From Vreelandella sedimenti (GTDB taxonomy: Bacteria; Pseudomonadota; Gammaproteobacteria; Pseudomonadales; Halomonadaceae), in NCBI RefSeq assembly GCF_013416325.1, contig NZ_JACCGK010000007.1, positions 1 to 64,000 on the forward strand: a stretch of DNA of 64,000 nucleotides, read 5' to 3'. The first letter of the stretch is position 1. Every line of letters starts with the position of its first letter. The notes under the pieces are model-generated. The model was given only the letters and a program-made list of their open reading frames with translations. It had not been told where the DNA came from and did no database searches. The translations under genes were made by a program, and so were the position numbers. Shown here piece by piece: positions 52,439 to 60,586 of this stretch.

Positions 52439-53347
52439 ATGGCACAACTACTTTCCTCACCGGTGGCGGCCACGCACCACCCGGCAAATACTTGGCTGTC
52501 GCGGCTGGTTCACAGCACGTTCAAAAACCGCAGCTTAGCCATCGGATTATTGATCATCACTTCACTAGGCATTGTGGCGCTTCTGGCCCCTTGGCTAGCC
52601 CCCCATGATCCCTATTTACAGAATACCGCTAACCGCATGGTGCCACCTATTTGGCACGAAACCGGTAGTTGGACTCATCCATTAGGCACTGACCGTCTTG
52701 GCCGTGACTATCTGAGCCGACTGATTTATGGCACCCGGATTTCACTCTTTATCGGGCTGGTGGTTGCGCTGATTTCAGGGTTGATTGGCACCACCCTTGG
52801 TGTGCTGGCAGGCTATTTCGGCGGTCGCGTCGATGCCGTAGTGAGTTATCTGCTCACCACTCGCCTAGCCATGCCCGTGGTGTTAGTGGCGCTGGCCATG
52901 GCTTCGCTGATGGGCGGCTCGATGCTGACCGTCACGCTACTGCTGGGGCTGCTGCTGTGGGATCGCTTTGCCGTCGTTGCCCGCTCGGCTACTCAGCAAT
53001 TGCGCGATGCTGAGTATGTGCAGGCAGCCCAGGCACTGGGCTGCCCGCTGCCGTATATTTTGCTGCGCGAAGTGCTCCCTAATATTGCTGGCGCCCTCAT
53101 TGTGGTGGCCACCCTCGAAGTCGCCAACGCTATTTTGCTCGAAGCAACGCTGTCGTTTCTGGGCATGGGCGTGCAGCCACCCTCACCCTCATGGGGGCTG
53201 ATGATCGCCGAAGGCAAAGCCTATATGTTCTTTCAGCCCTGGGTGATTACGATTCCCGGCAGCGCGCTGTTTGTTCTGGTGCTGGCGATTAACTTGCTGG
53301 GTGACGGACTGCGCGACCTCAGCGCACCGGGAGGCCGCAATGAATAA
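52439..53347 (+). CDS. ABC transporter permease, DppC type
   Basis: A 302-residue inner-membrane permease. A DppC/OppC N-terminal domain (about 25-80) ends in PLGTDRLGRDYLSRLIYGTRISL. The permease domain carries the EAA loop DAEYVQAAQALGCPLPYILLREVLPNI near residue 188. It is the partner of the DppB-type subunit. Its stop overlaps the next ATPase gene by 8 bases. An ATP-binding-protein frame is also open inside its end but is not used. Confidence 0.94.
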   Translation: MAQLLSSPVAATHHPANTWLSRLVHSTFKNRSLAIGLLIITSLGIVALLAPWLAPHDPYLQNTANRMVPPIWHETGSWTHPLGTDRLGRDYLSRLIYGTRISLFIGLVVALISGLIGTTLGVLAGYFGGRVDAVVSYLLTTRLAMPVVLVALAMASLMGGSMLTVTLLLGLLLWDRFAVVARSATQQLRDAEYVQAAQALGCPLPYILLREVLPNIAGALIVVATLEVANAILLEATLSFLGMGVQPPSPSWGLMIAEGKAYMFFQPWVITIPGSALFVLVLAINLLGDGLRDLSAPGGRNE

Positions 53348-54389
53348 TCTATCTTCAACTGAGCGCTCAACAGCGCCAGCCTCACCGCTTCTCAGCGTTA
53401 AGCAGTTACGGGTTGATTTACCCGTAGCCAAGGGCACGCTACACGCCGTGCGGGGTATCGACTTTCACGTTGAGCGCGGTGAAATGCTCTGCCTGGTAGG
53501 CGAATCAGGGTGTGGTAAATCCATGACCTCGCTGGCATTAATGGGCCTACTGCCGCGCAAGGCGCAGGTAAACGCCGACTGCCTCAACTTTGACGGCGTT
53601 GATCTCCTTACGGTGCCAGAACGCGAGCGCAGCAACCTTCGCGGTGCACGCATGGCGATGATTTTCCAAGAGCCCATGACCGCCCTCAACCCCGCCTACA
53701 CCCTGGGCAATCAGCTCTGCGAAGCCCTGCGCCGCCACCAGCAGGTATCTCGTAAAGCGGCCCACGACCGCGCCCTCTATTTGCTTAAACGAGTAGGCAT
53801 CAGCGCCGCCGAAGAGCGTATGCGCCAATATCCTCACCAGCTTTCGGGCGGGCTGCGCCAACGGGTGATGATCGCCATGGCGCTAATGTGTGAGCCCGAC
53901 CTGATCATCGCCGATGAACCCACCACGGCCCTGGACGTCACCATTCAGGCGCAAATTCTGCACCTGCTGCGCGACTTACAGCAGGAGTTTGGCACGGCGG
54001 TTATCTTCATCACCCACGACCTGGGCGTCGTGGCACGCATCGCCGACCGGGTCGCCGTGATGTATGCCGGCGAGGTCATTGAAACCGCCTCTGCACAGGC
54101 ACTCTTTCAAGCCCCCAGCCATCCTTACACCCAAGGGTTACTGCGCTGCATACCAACACCCGGCAAAACGCTGCCAGGCAGCCGCTTGCAGGCAATTCCA
54201 GGGGTAGTACCCAACTTGGTAGAAAAGGTTGATGGCTGTGCCTTTTGTAATCGCTGCGACCAAGCGGCCGAGCTTTGTCGCACCACACCGCCCTTGCAAA
54301 CCGTTGCAGATGGGCACTTGTCGCGCTGCCACTTTGCTCATCAGCTATCAAACCCAGCGCAGCTAAACGCTCAGGAGGTAACGCTATGA
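53340..54389 (+). CDS. ABC transporter ATP-binding protein, DppD type
   Basis: A 349-residue ATPase. Walker A is [11 protein letters not shown] near residue 56, the signature [10 protein letters not shown] near 169 and Walker [13 protein letters not shown] near 190. An oligopeptide-ABC C-terminal domain follows, with three cysteines in the [14 protein letters not shown] region near residue 300, as in DppD proteins that bind an iron-sulfur cluster. The ATG at 53340 overlaps the DppC-type gene; a longer frame upstream is not used. It ends in an ATGA overlap with the second ATPase. Confidence 0.94.
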   Translation: MNNLSSTERSTAPASPLLSVKQLRVDLPVAKGTLHAVRGIDFHVERGEMLCLVGESGCGKSMTSLALMGLLPRKAQVNADCLNFDGVDLLTVPERERSNLRGARMAMIFQEPMTALNPAYTLGNQLCEALRRHQQVSRKAAHDRALYLLKRVGISAAEERMRQYPHQLSGGLRQRVMIAMALMCEPDLIIADEPTTALDVTIQAQILHLLRDLQQEFGTAVIFITHDLGVVARIADRVAVMYAGEVIETASAQALFQAPSHPYTQGLLRCIPTPGKTLPGSRLQAIPGVVPNLVEKVDGCAFCNRCDQAAELCRTTPPLQTVADGHLSRCHFAHQLSNPAQLNAQEVTL

Positions 54390-55414
54390 ACAGTGCCGCC
54401 AGTAGTCGTGACCCTCTCGCGCTGGAACTCTGCGCGCTGTCCAAAACGTTCAAGCTGGGCGGCGGAATGCTGCATAAAAGCCGTACCTTAAAAGCAGTCA
54501 ATGATGTATCCCTGCGCGTTCCCCGCGGCCAGGTGATGGGGCTGGTGGGTGAGTCAGGCTGTGGCAAGAGCACCTTGGCCAAAGTGCTACTAGGACTGAC
54601 ACCTCCTAGTGCGGGCGATGTACTGATCAATGGCAAAGCGATCGTTAACGCTAACCAAAAGGCACTCGCCCGCCATATACAACCAATTTTCCAAGACCCT
54701 TACTCGTCGCTTAACCCCCGCCAACGGATTGAACAGATCGTCGGTTTACCGCTGCGCATTCACGCCATGGGCACAGCCAAGGAGCAGGCAGCCAAGGTAG
54801 ATGAGATGCTCGAGTTGGTCGGGTTGCCTAAACGCGCGGCCCAGCAATACCCGGGGCAAATGTCCGGTGGGCAGCGTCAGCGGGTAGCGATTGCACGGGC
54901 GCTGATTATGCGCCCTGACCTAGTGATCTGTGACGAACCCACCTCTGCGTTGGATGTGTCGGTTCAGGCCCAGATACTCAATTTACTGCTCGACCTGAAA
55001 GATGAGTTTGGCCTTACCTACCTGTTTATTAGTCACGACCTGGCCGTGGTTGAACACTTGGCGGACCGGATCGCGGTGATGTACCTGGGGCGGATTGTCG
55101 AAGAGGGTACCCGTGAGCAAATTTTCTCAGCTCCTCGCCACCCTTATACCCAAGCGCTGCTGGCTTCTGCGCTTACCCCAGAACCTGGTTTAGGCGTACC
55201 TGATATCGGCCTTGGGGCAGGCCAGCCCGACCCCACGCAGCCACCTTCAGGCTGCGCCTTCCACCCTCGCTGCCCGATAGCTCAGCCTGAGTGTGCCCAG
55301 CAAGCACCCGCACTGAGTCCTATAGCTCAGAGTGCTGGTCCAGGTACGTCTCAAGGTACGTCTCAAGGTACTTCTCAAGGCAATCCGACGCGTGTCGCCT
55401 GTCACTTTGCCTAA
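54386..55414 (+). CDS. ABC transporter ATP-binding protein, DppF type
   Basis: A 342-residue ATPase. Walker A is [16 protein letters not shown] near residue 54, the signature MSGGQRQRVAI near 160 and Walker B LVICDEPTSALD near 180. The cysteines of the C-terminal peptide-ABC domain are in GCAFHPRCPIAQPEC near residue 290. AGGAGG lies 7 bases before the ATG. Oddity: the tail contains three in-frame copies of a 12-base unit (55343-55378) encoding GTSQ, a likely disordered, length-variable end. Confidence 0.94.
   Translation: MNSAASSRDPLALELCALSKTFKLGGGMLHKSRTLKAVNDVSLRVPRGQVMGLVGESGCGKSTLAKVLLGLTPPSAGDVLINGKAIVNANQKALARHIQPIFQDPYSSLNPRQRIEQIVGLPLRIHAMGTAKEQAAKVDEMLELVGLPKRAAQQYPGQMSGGQRQRVAIARALIMRPDLVICDEPTSALDVSVQAQILNLLLDLKDEFGLTYLFISHDLAVVEHLADRIAVMYLGRIVEEGTREQIFSAPRHPYTQALLASALTPEPGLGVPDIGLGAGQPDPTQPPSGCAFHPRCPIAQPECAQQAPALSPIAQSAGPGTSQGTSQGTSQGNPTRVACHFA
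55343..55378 (+). repeat. 3 x 12-bp tandem repeat in the DppF-type gene
   Basis: Three consecutive units GGTACGTCTCAA, the third with one change (ACTT for ACGT), encode GTSQ repeated. Being in frame and near the C-terminus, copy-number change would alter only the length of the tail. Confidence 0.85.
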
Positions 55415-55453
55415 ATACGGTGAACCAATACCTAACGTTAAAAAGGAATGTTT

Positions 55454-56875
55454 ATGTCGCGCCAACACGCCTTAGACAATGCTAAAGCCTATTTTGATAG
55501 TGGCGAGTTTTATAATCAGCTTTCGCCGCGTATTGCCATTCGCAGCGAAAGCCAGGAACCCCATCGGCTGGAAGAGCTTCAACGCTACCTTACTGAACAG
55601 ATTATTCCCGATATTGAGCAGCTCGGTTTCACATGGGAAATTGTCGATAATCCAGTGGCAGGGTTTGGGCCTTTTCTGATCGCTGAACGCCTTGAAACCG
55701 GGGCCATGTTCAGCGTATTGACCTACGGCCATGGCGATGTAATACGCGGCTATGACGACCAGTGGGCCGAAGGGCTGTCGCCATGGCAAATCACCCAGCG
55801 GGGAGATCGCTGGTATGGGCGCGGCACCGCTGATAACAAAGGCCAGCACACGATTAATTTAGCTGCGCTCGGCTGTGTGCTGAAAGCCAGCGGCGGGCAC
55901 CTGGGCTATAACGTTAAGCTGGTGCTGGAGATGGGCGAAGAGACCGGTTCGCCGGGGCTAAAGGAGGTTTGCAACCGCTATCGGGAGCGTTTAGCGGCCG
56001 ATGTGTTTATTGGTTCGGACGGGCCCCGCCTGGACGCCGAATCGCCGACGCTATTTTTAGGCTCACGGGGATCGTTCAACTTCGACCTAAAGCTGCAGGC
56101 CCGGGAAGGTGCCCACCACTCGGGCAACTGGGGCGGGGTATTGAAAAACCCGGCGGTGCGATTAACCAATGCCCTGGCCACGCTGGTGGATGCCAACGGC
56201 GTGATCCAGATTCAGGGGCTACGCCCTGAGCCGATTCCTGACGCCGTGCGCAGCGCTCTTGCCTCACTCGAGGTAGGCGTCGGTGACAATGCCCCGACGA
56301 TTGACACTGACTGGGGCGAGCCAGGGCTCTCCCCCGCGGAGCGGTTATTCGGTTGGAACACCTTAGAAGTGCTGGCCATAAAGGCCGGAAACCCGGACGC
56401 CCCGGCCAATGCGATTCCGCCCTACGCCTACGCCCACTGCCAGCTGCGCTTTGTGGTGGGCAGCGATCAGGATAACTTTCTTGCCCATTTACGCCGCCAT
56501 CTGGATCAACACGGCTATAGCGATATTGAAGTGAGCGCGGCGCGCATGTCACAGATGAATGCTACACGGCTTGACCCTGAAGACCCTTGGGTGAGCTGGG
56601 CATTAACCTCGATGCAACTCTCTACGCACAAACAACCCACGCTATTACCTAACTTAGGCGGATCATTACCCAATGATGTATTTGCCGAAACGCTGGGCTT
56701 ACCTACCCTGTGGGTGCCGCACTCCTACCCCGCCTGTTCTCAGCATGCTCCTGACGAACACCTGCTGGGCAGCATCGCCGCCGAGGCACTGCTTTTGATG
56801 GCAGGGCTTTTCTGGGATCTTACGACTCAGGGCGCAGAGATTAATAAGGAGCGAGCGTCATGCAAGAGCCACTAA
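55454..56875 (+). CDS. M20-family metallopeptidase (first copy after the ABC importer)
   Basis: A 473-residue zinc peptidase. Metal-binding and catalytic residues are in TYGHGDV near residue 93, GRGTADNKGQH near 123 and EMGEETGSPG near 157 (Glu-Glu pair). A dimerisation domain occupies about 205-340. The ATG at 55454 is preferred over the one at 55448, because the AAAAGGA ribosome site ends next to the earlier ATG. It probably hydrolyses a dipeptide or N-acyl amino acid brought in by the ABC importer 39 bases upstream. It overlaps the next gene by 16 bases. Confidence 0.9.
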   Translation: MSRQHALDNAKAYFDSGEFYNQLSPRIAIRSESQEPHRLEELQRYLTEQIIPDIEQLGFTWEIVDNPVAGFGPFLIAERLETGAMFSVLTYGHGDVIRGYDDQWAEGLSPWQITQRGDRWYGRGTADNKGQHTINLAALGCVLKASGGHLGYNVKLVLEMGEETGSPGLKEVCNRYRERLAADVFIGSDGPRLDAESPTLFLGSRGSFNFDLKLQAREGAHHSGNWGGVLKNPAVRLTNALATLVDANGVIQIQGLRPEPIPDAVRSALASLEVGVGDNAPTIDTDWGEPGLSPAERLFGWNTLEVLAIKAGNPDAPANAIPPYAYAHCQLRFVVGSDQDNFLAHLRRHLDQHGYSDIEVSAARMSQMNATRLDPEDPWVSWALTSMQLSTHKQPTLLPNLGGSLPNDVFAETLGLPTLWVPHSYPACSQHAPDEHLLGSIAAEALLLMAGLFWDLTTQGAEINKERASCKSH

Positions 56876-58011
56876 TACAGCAAGCCTGTGATTGGCTGGA
56901 TGGGCAGCAGCAAGCGATGGTTGACTGCTTAGCGGCCCTGGTCAATATCGATTCCAACAGCTACGACAAAGCAGGCACGGATGCGGTTGCCGATCAGATC
57001 ACCCAATGGCTTGAGCAAGATGGCATCACCGTCATACGCCACCAACGCCCTGATTCAGGGGATATTTTAGAAGCACAACTGGGGAGAACTGACCAAGGTC
57101 ATGTGCTCTTAATGGGGCACCGTGATACGGTTTTTCCGACCGGCACAGTGGCTAGCAGAGGTTATACCCAGCAAGACAACGTCGGCTTTGGCCCCGGCGT
57201 GGCCGATATGAAAAGTGGCCTAGTGATGAACTGCTTTGTTCTGCGCGCGCTAAGCCGCCTGCCCAATTGCCCACTGCCCGTTCGTGCCCTGTTTACCGCC
57301 GATGAGGAGATTGGCTCGCCAGATGGTCGGGCGTTCATCGAAGCCACCGCCCAGGGGGCACGTGCAGTCTTGAACGTCGAGCCTGGGCGCGTCAGCGGCA
57401 ATGTGGTCACTGGCCGAAAAGGAGGTGCTGGCTTTTTGATCAACGTCACCGGCAAAGCCGCTCACTCCGGCGTGAGCCATGCCGATGGGGCCAGTGCGAT
57501 CGAAGCAATTGCCCGAAAAATCATCAAACTGCATGCTTTGACCAATTACGAGGCAGGTATCACCACCAATGTGGGCACCATCACCGGCGGGGTATCACGC
57601 AACACTGTCGCGCCTTTCGCGTCTGCTCAGTTGGATATTCGCTTTGTAACCACAGTACAGCGTGAACAGCTGTATAAAGCCATTGAGGCGATTATCGCCG
57701 AATCCGATATTCCTGGCACCCAGGCAACCATTGAGCAGACATCGGAGTTCTACCCTCTCGAAGAGCGTATGAGCAGCGAACTGTTTGCTCTTTACCAGTC
57801 TCAGGCTAAAAACGTTGGCTTTGATGTTGATGGTGAATTCACCGGCGGCTGTTCTGATGCTGGCTGGACGGCCAGCTTGGGCATTCCCACCTTGTGTGGA
57901 CTTGGCCCGGTCGGCGCCAAAATGCACACTGACGAGGAGTACTGCTTACTGACTACGCTGGTACCGCGCACTCAAGCACTCACTGCTACTTTATTAAGCT
58001 TAAAAGATTGA
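56860..58011 (+). CDS. M20-family metallopeptidase (glutamate carboxypeptidase/ArgE-DapE type)
   Basis: A 383-residue zinc peptidase. It shows LMGHRDTVFP near residue 84, GPGVADMKSGLVM near 111 and TADEEIGSPDGR near 147, the ligand set of the M20A group that includes carboxypeptidase G2. The dimerisation domain lies at about 185-295. No signal peptide is present. It overlaps the other M20 gene, so two differing peptidases are co-expressed with the importer. Likely substrates are acylated or gamma-linked glutamyl compounds, by family resemblance only. Confidence 0.9.
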   Translation: MQEPLIQQACDWLDGQQQAMVDCLAALVNIDSNSYDKAGTDAVADQITQWLEQDGITVIRHQRPDSGDILEAQLGRTDQGHVLLMGHRDTVFPTGTVASRGYTQQDNVGFGPGVADMKSGLVMNCFVLRALSRLPNCPLPVRALFTADEEIGSPDGRAFIEATAQGARAVLNVEPGRVSGNVVTGRKGGAGFLINVTGKAAHSGVSHADGASAIEAIARKIIKLHALTNYEAGITTNVGTITGGVSRNTVAPFASAQLDIRFVTTVQREQLYKAIEAIIAESDIPGTQATIEQTSEFYPLEERMSSELFALYQSQAKNVGFDVDGEFTGGCSDAGWTASLGIPTLCGLGPVGAKMHTDEEYCLLTTLVPRTQALTATLLSLKD

Positions 58012-58143
58012 ATTTAAAAGGATGCTTTTACACAACATCGTGGTTGCCTATCACTAGCCGGGTGGCGAAGAAGCAGCTCGGCAGCTACCTTAAATAAGCA
58101 ACGCTACAGACGCGTTTCCATGGAGTAGGAAGGAGAGATCAAT

Positions 58144-58689
58144 ATGCGCTATACAACTGCACGCTATTCACTTACCGCTATGGCTGCCTCGCTGCTACTC
58201 GCCACCTCGGCGGCGCAAGCGAATGAAACGCTCGATGTGGAGATGCATAAAGTCAGCGCTGAAGGAGTCGAAGAGTCGATTGGTACCGTATCTCTGGAGC
58301 ATACGGATCATGGCTTACTGCTGACACCCTCGCTGACGGATCTTGAGCCCGGTGTTTACGGTTTTCACGTCCACCAGAACGCCAGTTGCGACCCTGCCGA
58401 GAATGATAGTGGCGAAATGACCGCTGCGCTGTCAGCAGGTGGTCACTATGACCCCGAAGAAACCGGCACGCACCAAGGCCCTTACGGTGAAGGTCATTTA
58501 GGCGATCTGCCGGTGTTAACCGTTAATGAAGAGGGCGAAGCCAATCTACCCGTTCTAGCCCCACGCCTAAGCATGGAAGATATGCCGGGGCGCAGCCTGA
58601 TGATTCATGAAGGTGGCGACACCTACAAAGATGAGCCCCACCTGGGCGGCGGCGGCACCCGGATGGCCTGCGGCGTCGTTGAGTCTTAA
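58144..58689 (+). CDS. sodC: periplasmic Cu,Zn superoxide dismutase SodC
   Basis: A 181-residue enzyme that dismutes superoxide in the periplasm. The signal peptide has a hydrophobic core near 10-24 and likely cleavage after AQA at residue 27. Copper and zinc ligands are in GFHVHQNASC near residue 76, GGHYDPEETGTHQGPYGEGHLGDLP near 102 and LMIHEGGDTY near 155. Cysteines near residues 83 and 177 form the conserved disulfide. A strong ribosome site GGAAGGAGAG precedes the ATG. A rho-independent terminator follows, so it is probably monocistronic. Confidence 0.96.
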   Translation: MRYTTARYSLTAMAASLLLATSAAQANETLDVEMHKVSAEGVEESIGTVSLEHTDHGLLLTPSLTDLEPGVYGFHVHQNASCDPAENDSGEMTAALSAGGHYDPEETGTHQGPYGEGHLGDLPVLTVNEEGEANLPVLAPRLSMEDMPGRSLMIHEGGDTYKDEPHLGGGGTRMACGVVES

Positions 58690-58716
58690 CCTTTACCGTT
58701 GTTGTTAATCGACACA

Positions 58717-58746
58717 ATGGGCAGCCACTCGGCTGTCCATTTTTTT
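58717..58746 (+). terminator. rho-independent terminator of sodC
   Basis: ATGGGCAGCC (58717-58726) pairs with GGCTGTCCAT (58731-58740), ten pairs including one G-T, around a 4-base loop. It is followed by a T run (58740-58746). It lies 28 bases after the sodC stop. Confidence 0.85.
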
Positions 58747-58876
58747 GCTTACGGCCCACTAAAGTCTAGCTGTGATTTTATAGTGGTTATCTGTACATTC
58801 AGCCCTGCTAAAGAAGTGCCTGCTGCATGCTCTCCGGCATGCAAGCTCATCCTCCTCACTGCTCTAGGTACCTTAG

Positions 58877-60346
58877 ATGATCACCTTTATCGTATCGATC
58901 CTGCTGCTGATAGCGGGCTACTTTACCTATGGGAAATTCGTTGAGCGTGTGTTTGTAACTGACCGCAAGCGTCAGACGCCCGCTTTCAGCATGCGCGACA
59001 ACATCGACTATGTGCCGATGAACACTACGCGCAATTCACTCATTCAATTATTAAACATTGCCGGTGTCGGCCCTATTTTTGGCCCGATTCTCGGCGCGCT
59101 GTATGGGCCGGTGGCGTTTGTGTGGATTGTGATTGGCTGTATTTTTGCCGGTGCTGTTCACGATTACCTGACCGGCATGATCTCGATCCGCAACCATGGC
59201 GCTCACTTGCCGCAACTGGCCGGCAAGTTCCTGGGTAAAGCGATGAAGCATGTGGTCAATGGTTTCGCGATTCTGCTGCTGCTTTTAGTCGGTACGGTAT
59301 TCGTCACCTCGCCTGCGGCGCTGCTGGCCAATATGACCTCGCTGTCGTTAACGCTGATCATCGTCGCTATCTTTATTTATTACTTGATTGCCACCCTGCT
59401 GCCGATTGATAAGGTCATTGGTCGTATCTACCCCTATTTTGGCGCCCTGCTGCTGTTCAGCGCGGCGGGTATCGGTATCGGCTTGATCATCACGGGCGCT
59501 CCGATCCCCGAGCTCTCGTTCCAGAACATGCACCCTGACGCTGCACCGATTTTCCCGCTGCTGTTTTTAACCATCTCCTGCGGCGCGCTTTCCGGTTTTC
59601 ACGCCACCCAAACGCCGATTATTTCGCGCACCACTCAAAACGAAACCAATGGTCGCAAAATTTTCTACGGCATGATGATCACCGAAGGCATTATCGCGAT
59701 GATCTGGGCGGCCGCCGCCATGAGCCTGTTCTATGGCGACCAGTCGCTTTCCGATGTGCTGGCGGCCGGTGGCCCTGCCGCGGTGGTAAGCGAAGTTTCT
59801 ACCACCATGCTCGGCGCTATAGGCGGCACCCTGGCGGTACTTGGCGTTATTGTGCTGCCGATCACCTCGGGCGATACCGCTTTCCGCAGCGCGCGCATGA
59901 TCATCGCCGACTACATTAAGATCGATCAAAAGCCGATTATGAAGCGCGTCATGGTCGCTCTACCGCTATTTGTGGTGTCTTACGCGTTAACGCACATGGA
60001 CTTCACACTGCTGTGGCGCTACTTCTCCTGGGCGAACCAAACCACCGCCGTGATCGCGCTGTGGGTAGGCACCATGTACCTAGTGCTGTCGCGTAAGCCT
60101 CACTGGATTACCTCGATCCCAGCCACCTTTATGACCATGGCCACGTTTACCTACTTAGCCTACGCGCCGATCGGTTTTGGTCTACCGCTGCAGCTAAGCT
60201 ATATGGTGGCCGCTCTAGGTACGCTTCTTTGCATTGCGCTGTTTATGAAGCGTGTCCGTCGCCTAAGCCGGGCAACTTTTGCCGTTGATGAGCCGCCGGT
60301 ACCGAGCCAGTTTGTGGACAGCGGTGAGGCGATTGCAGCTAAATAG
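58877..60346 (+). CDS. carbon starvation protein CstA family transporter (short form)
   Basis: A 489-residue inner-membrane protein with about 13 hydrophobic segments. It carries the CstA signature LLNIAGVGPIFGPILGALYGP near residue 56 and VHDYLTGMISIRNHGAHLPQLAGKFLG near 94. E. coli CstA and BtsT are about 700 residues; this is the shorter family found in many bacteria, which keeps the core. Family members take up pyruvate or peptides under starvation. The ATG at 58877 has little room for a ribosome site upstream (no clear GGAGG). A tandem repeat and a bidirectional terminator follow. Confidence 0.87.
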   Translation: MITFIVSILLLIAGYFTYGKFVERVFVTDRKRQTPAFSMRDNIDYVPMNTTRNSLIQLLNIAGVGPIFGPILGALYGPVAFVWIVIGCIFAGAVHDYLTGMISIRNHGAHLPQLAGKFLGKAMKHVVNGFAILLLLLVGTVFVTSPAALLANMTSLSLTLIIVAIFIYYLIATLLPIDKVIGRIYPYFGALLLFSAAGIGIGLIITGAPIPELSFQNMHPDAAPIFPLLFLTISCGALSGFHATQTPIISRTTQNETNGRKIFYGMMITEGIIAMIWAAAAMSLFYGDQSLSDVLAAGGPAAVVSEVSTTMLGAIGGTLAVLGVIVLPITSGDTAFRSARMIIADYIKIDQKPIMKRVMVALPLFVVSYALTHMDFTLLWRYFSWANQTTAVIALWVGTMYLVLSRKPHWITSIPATFMTMATFTYLAYAPIGFGLPLQLSYMVAALGTLLCIALFMKRVRRLSRATFAVDEPPVPSQFVDSGEAIAAK

Positions 60347-60376
60347 TTAGGCGCTCCATAACGTTACCGCCATACT

Positions 60377-60418
60377 CTCTTCACAGGACGCTCTTCACAG
60401 GACGCTCTTCACAGGACG
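60377..60418. repeat. 3 x 14-bp tandem repeat
   Basis: Three identical consecutive units of CTCTTCACAGGACG (60377-60390, 60391-60404, 60405-60418), then a degenerate fourth (CTCTCCACACAAGA). It lies in the gap after the CstA-type gene and before the terminator. No protein frame is involved. Too short and without spacers, so not a CRISPR array. Confidence 0.9.
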
Positions 60419-60448
60419 CTCTCCACACAAGAGCCACGCTACAAAAAA

Positions 60449-60488
60449 GGGCACACATCAGCCACATAACCGTGTTTGATGCGTGCCC
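60449..60488. terminator. bidirectional terminator between convergent genes
   Basis: GGGCACACATCA (60449-60460) pairs with TGATGCGTGCCC (60477-60488), 11 of 12 positions. On the plus strand a short T run follows (60493-60497). On the minus strand the A run at 60443-60448 reads as U. It suits both the CstA-type gene and the convergent phytase-like gene. Confidence 0.7.
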
Positions 60489-60586
60489 TCGCTTTTTCTC
60501 CTATCTCTTTTATCCTACCTTTTCTCCCCTACTCCTCATGTTTATCTCTTCCATGCTGCTGCGGTATAGACGAATACAGGCAGGGA

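Noticed and set aside
60377-60418. CRISPR-like repeats
   Set aside because: Units are 14 bp, directly adjacent, with no spacers and no cas genes; this is a simple tandem repeat.
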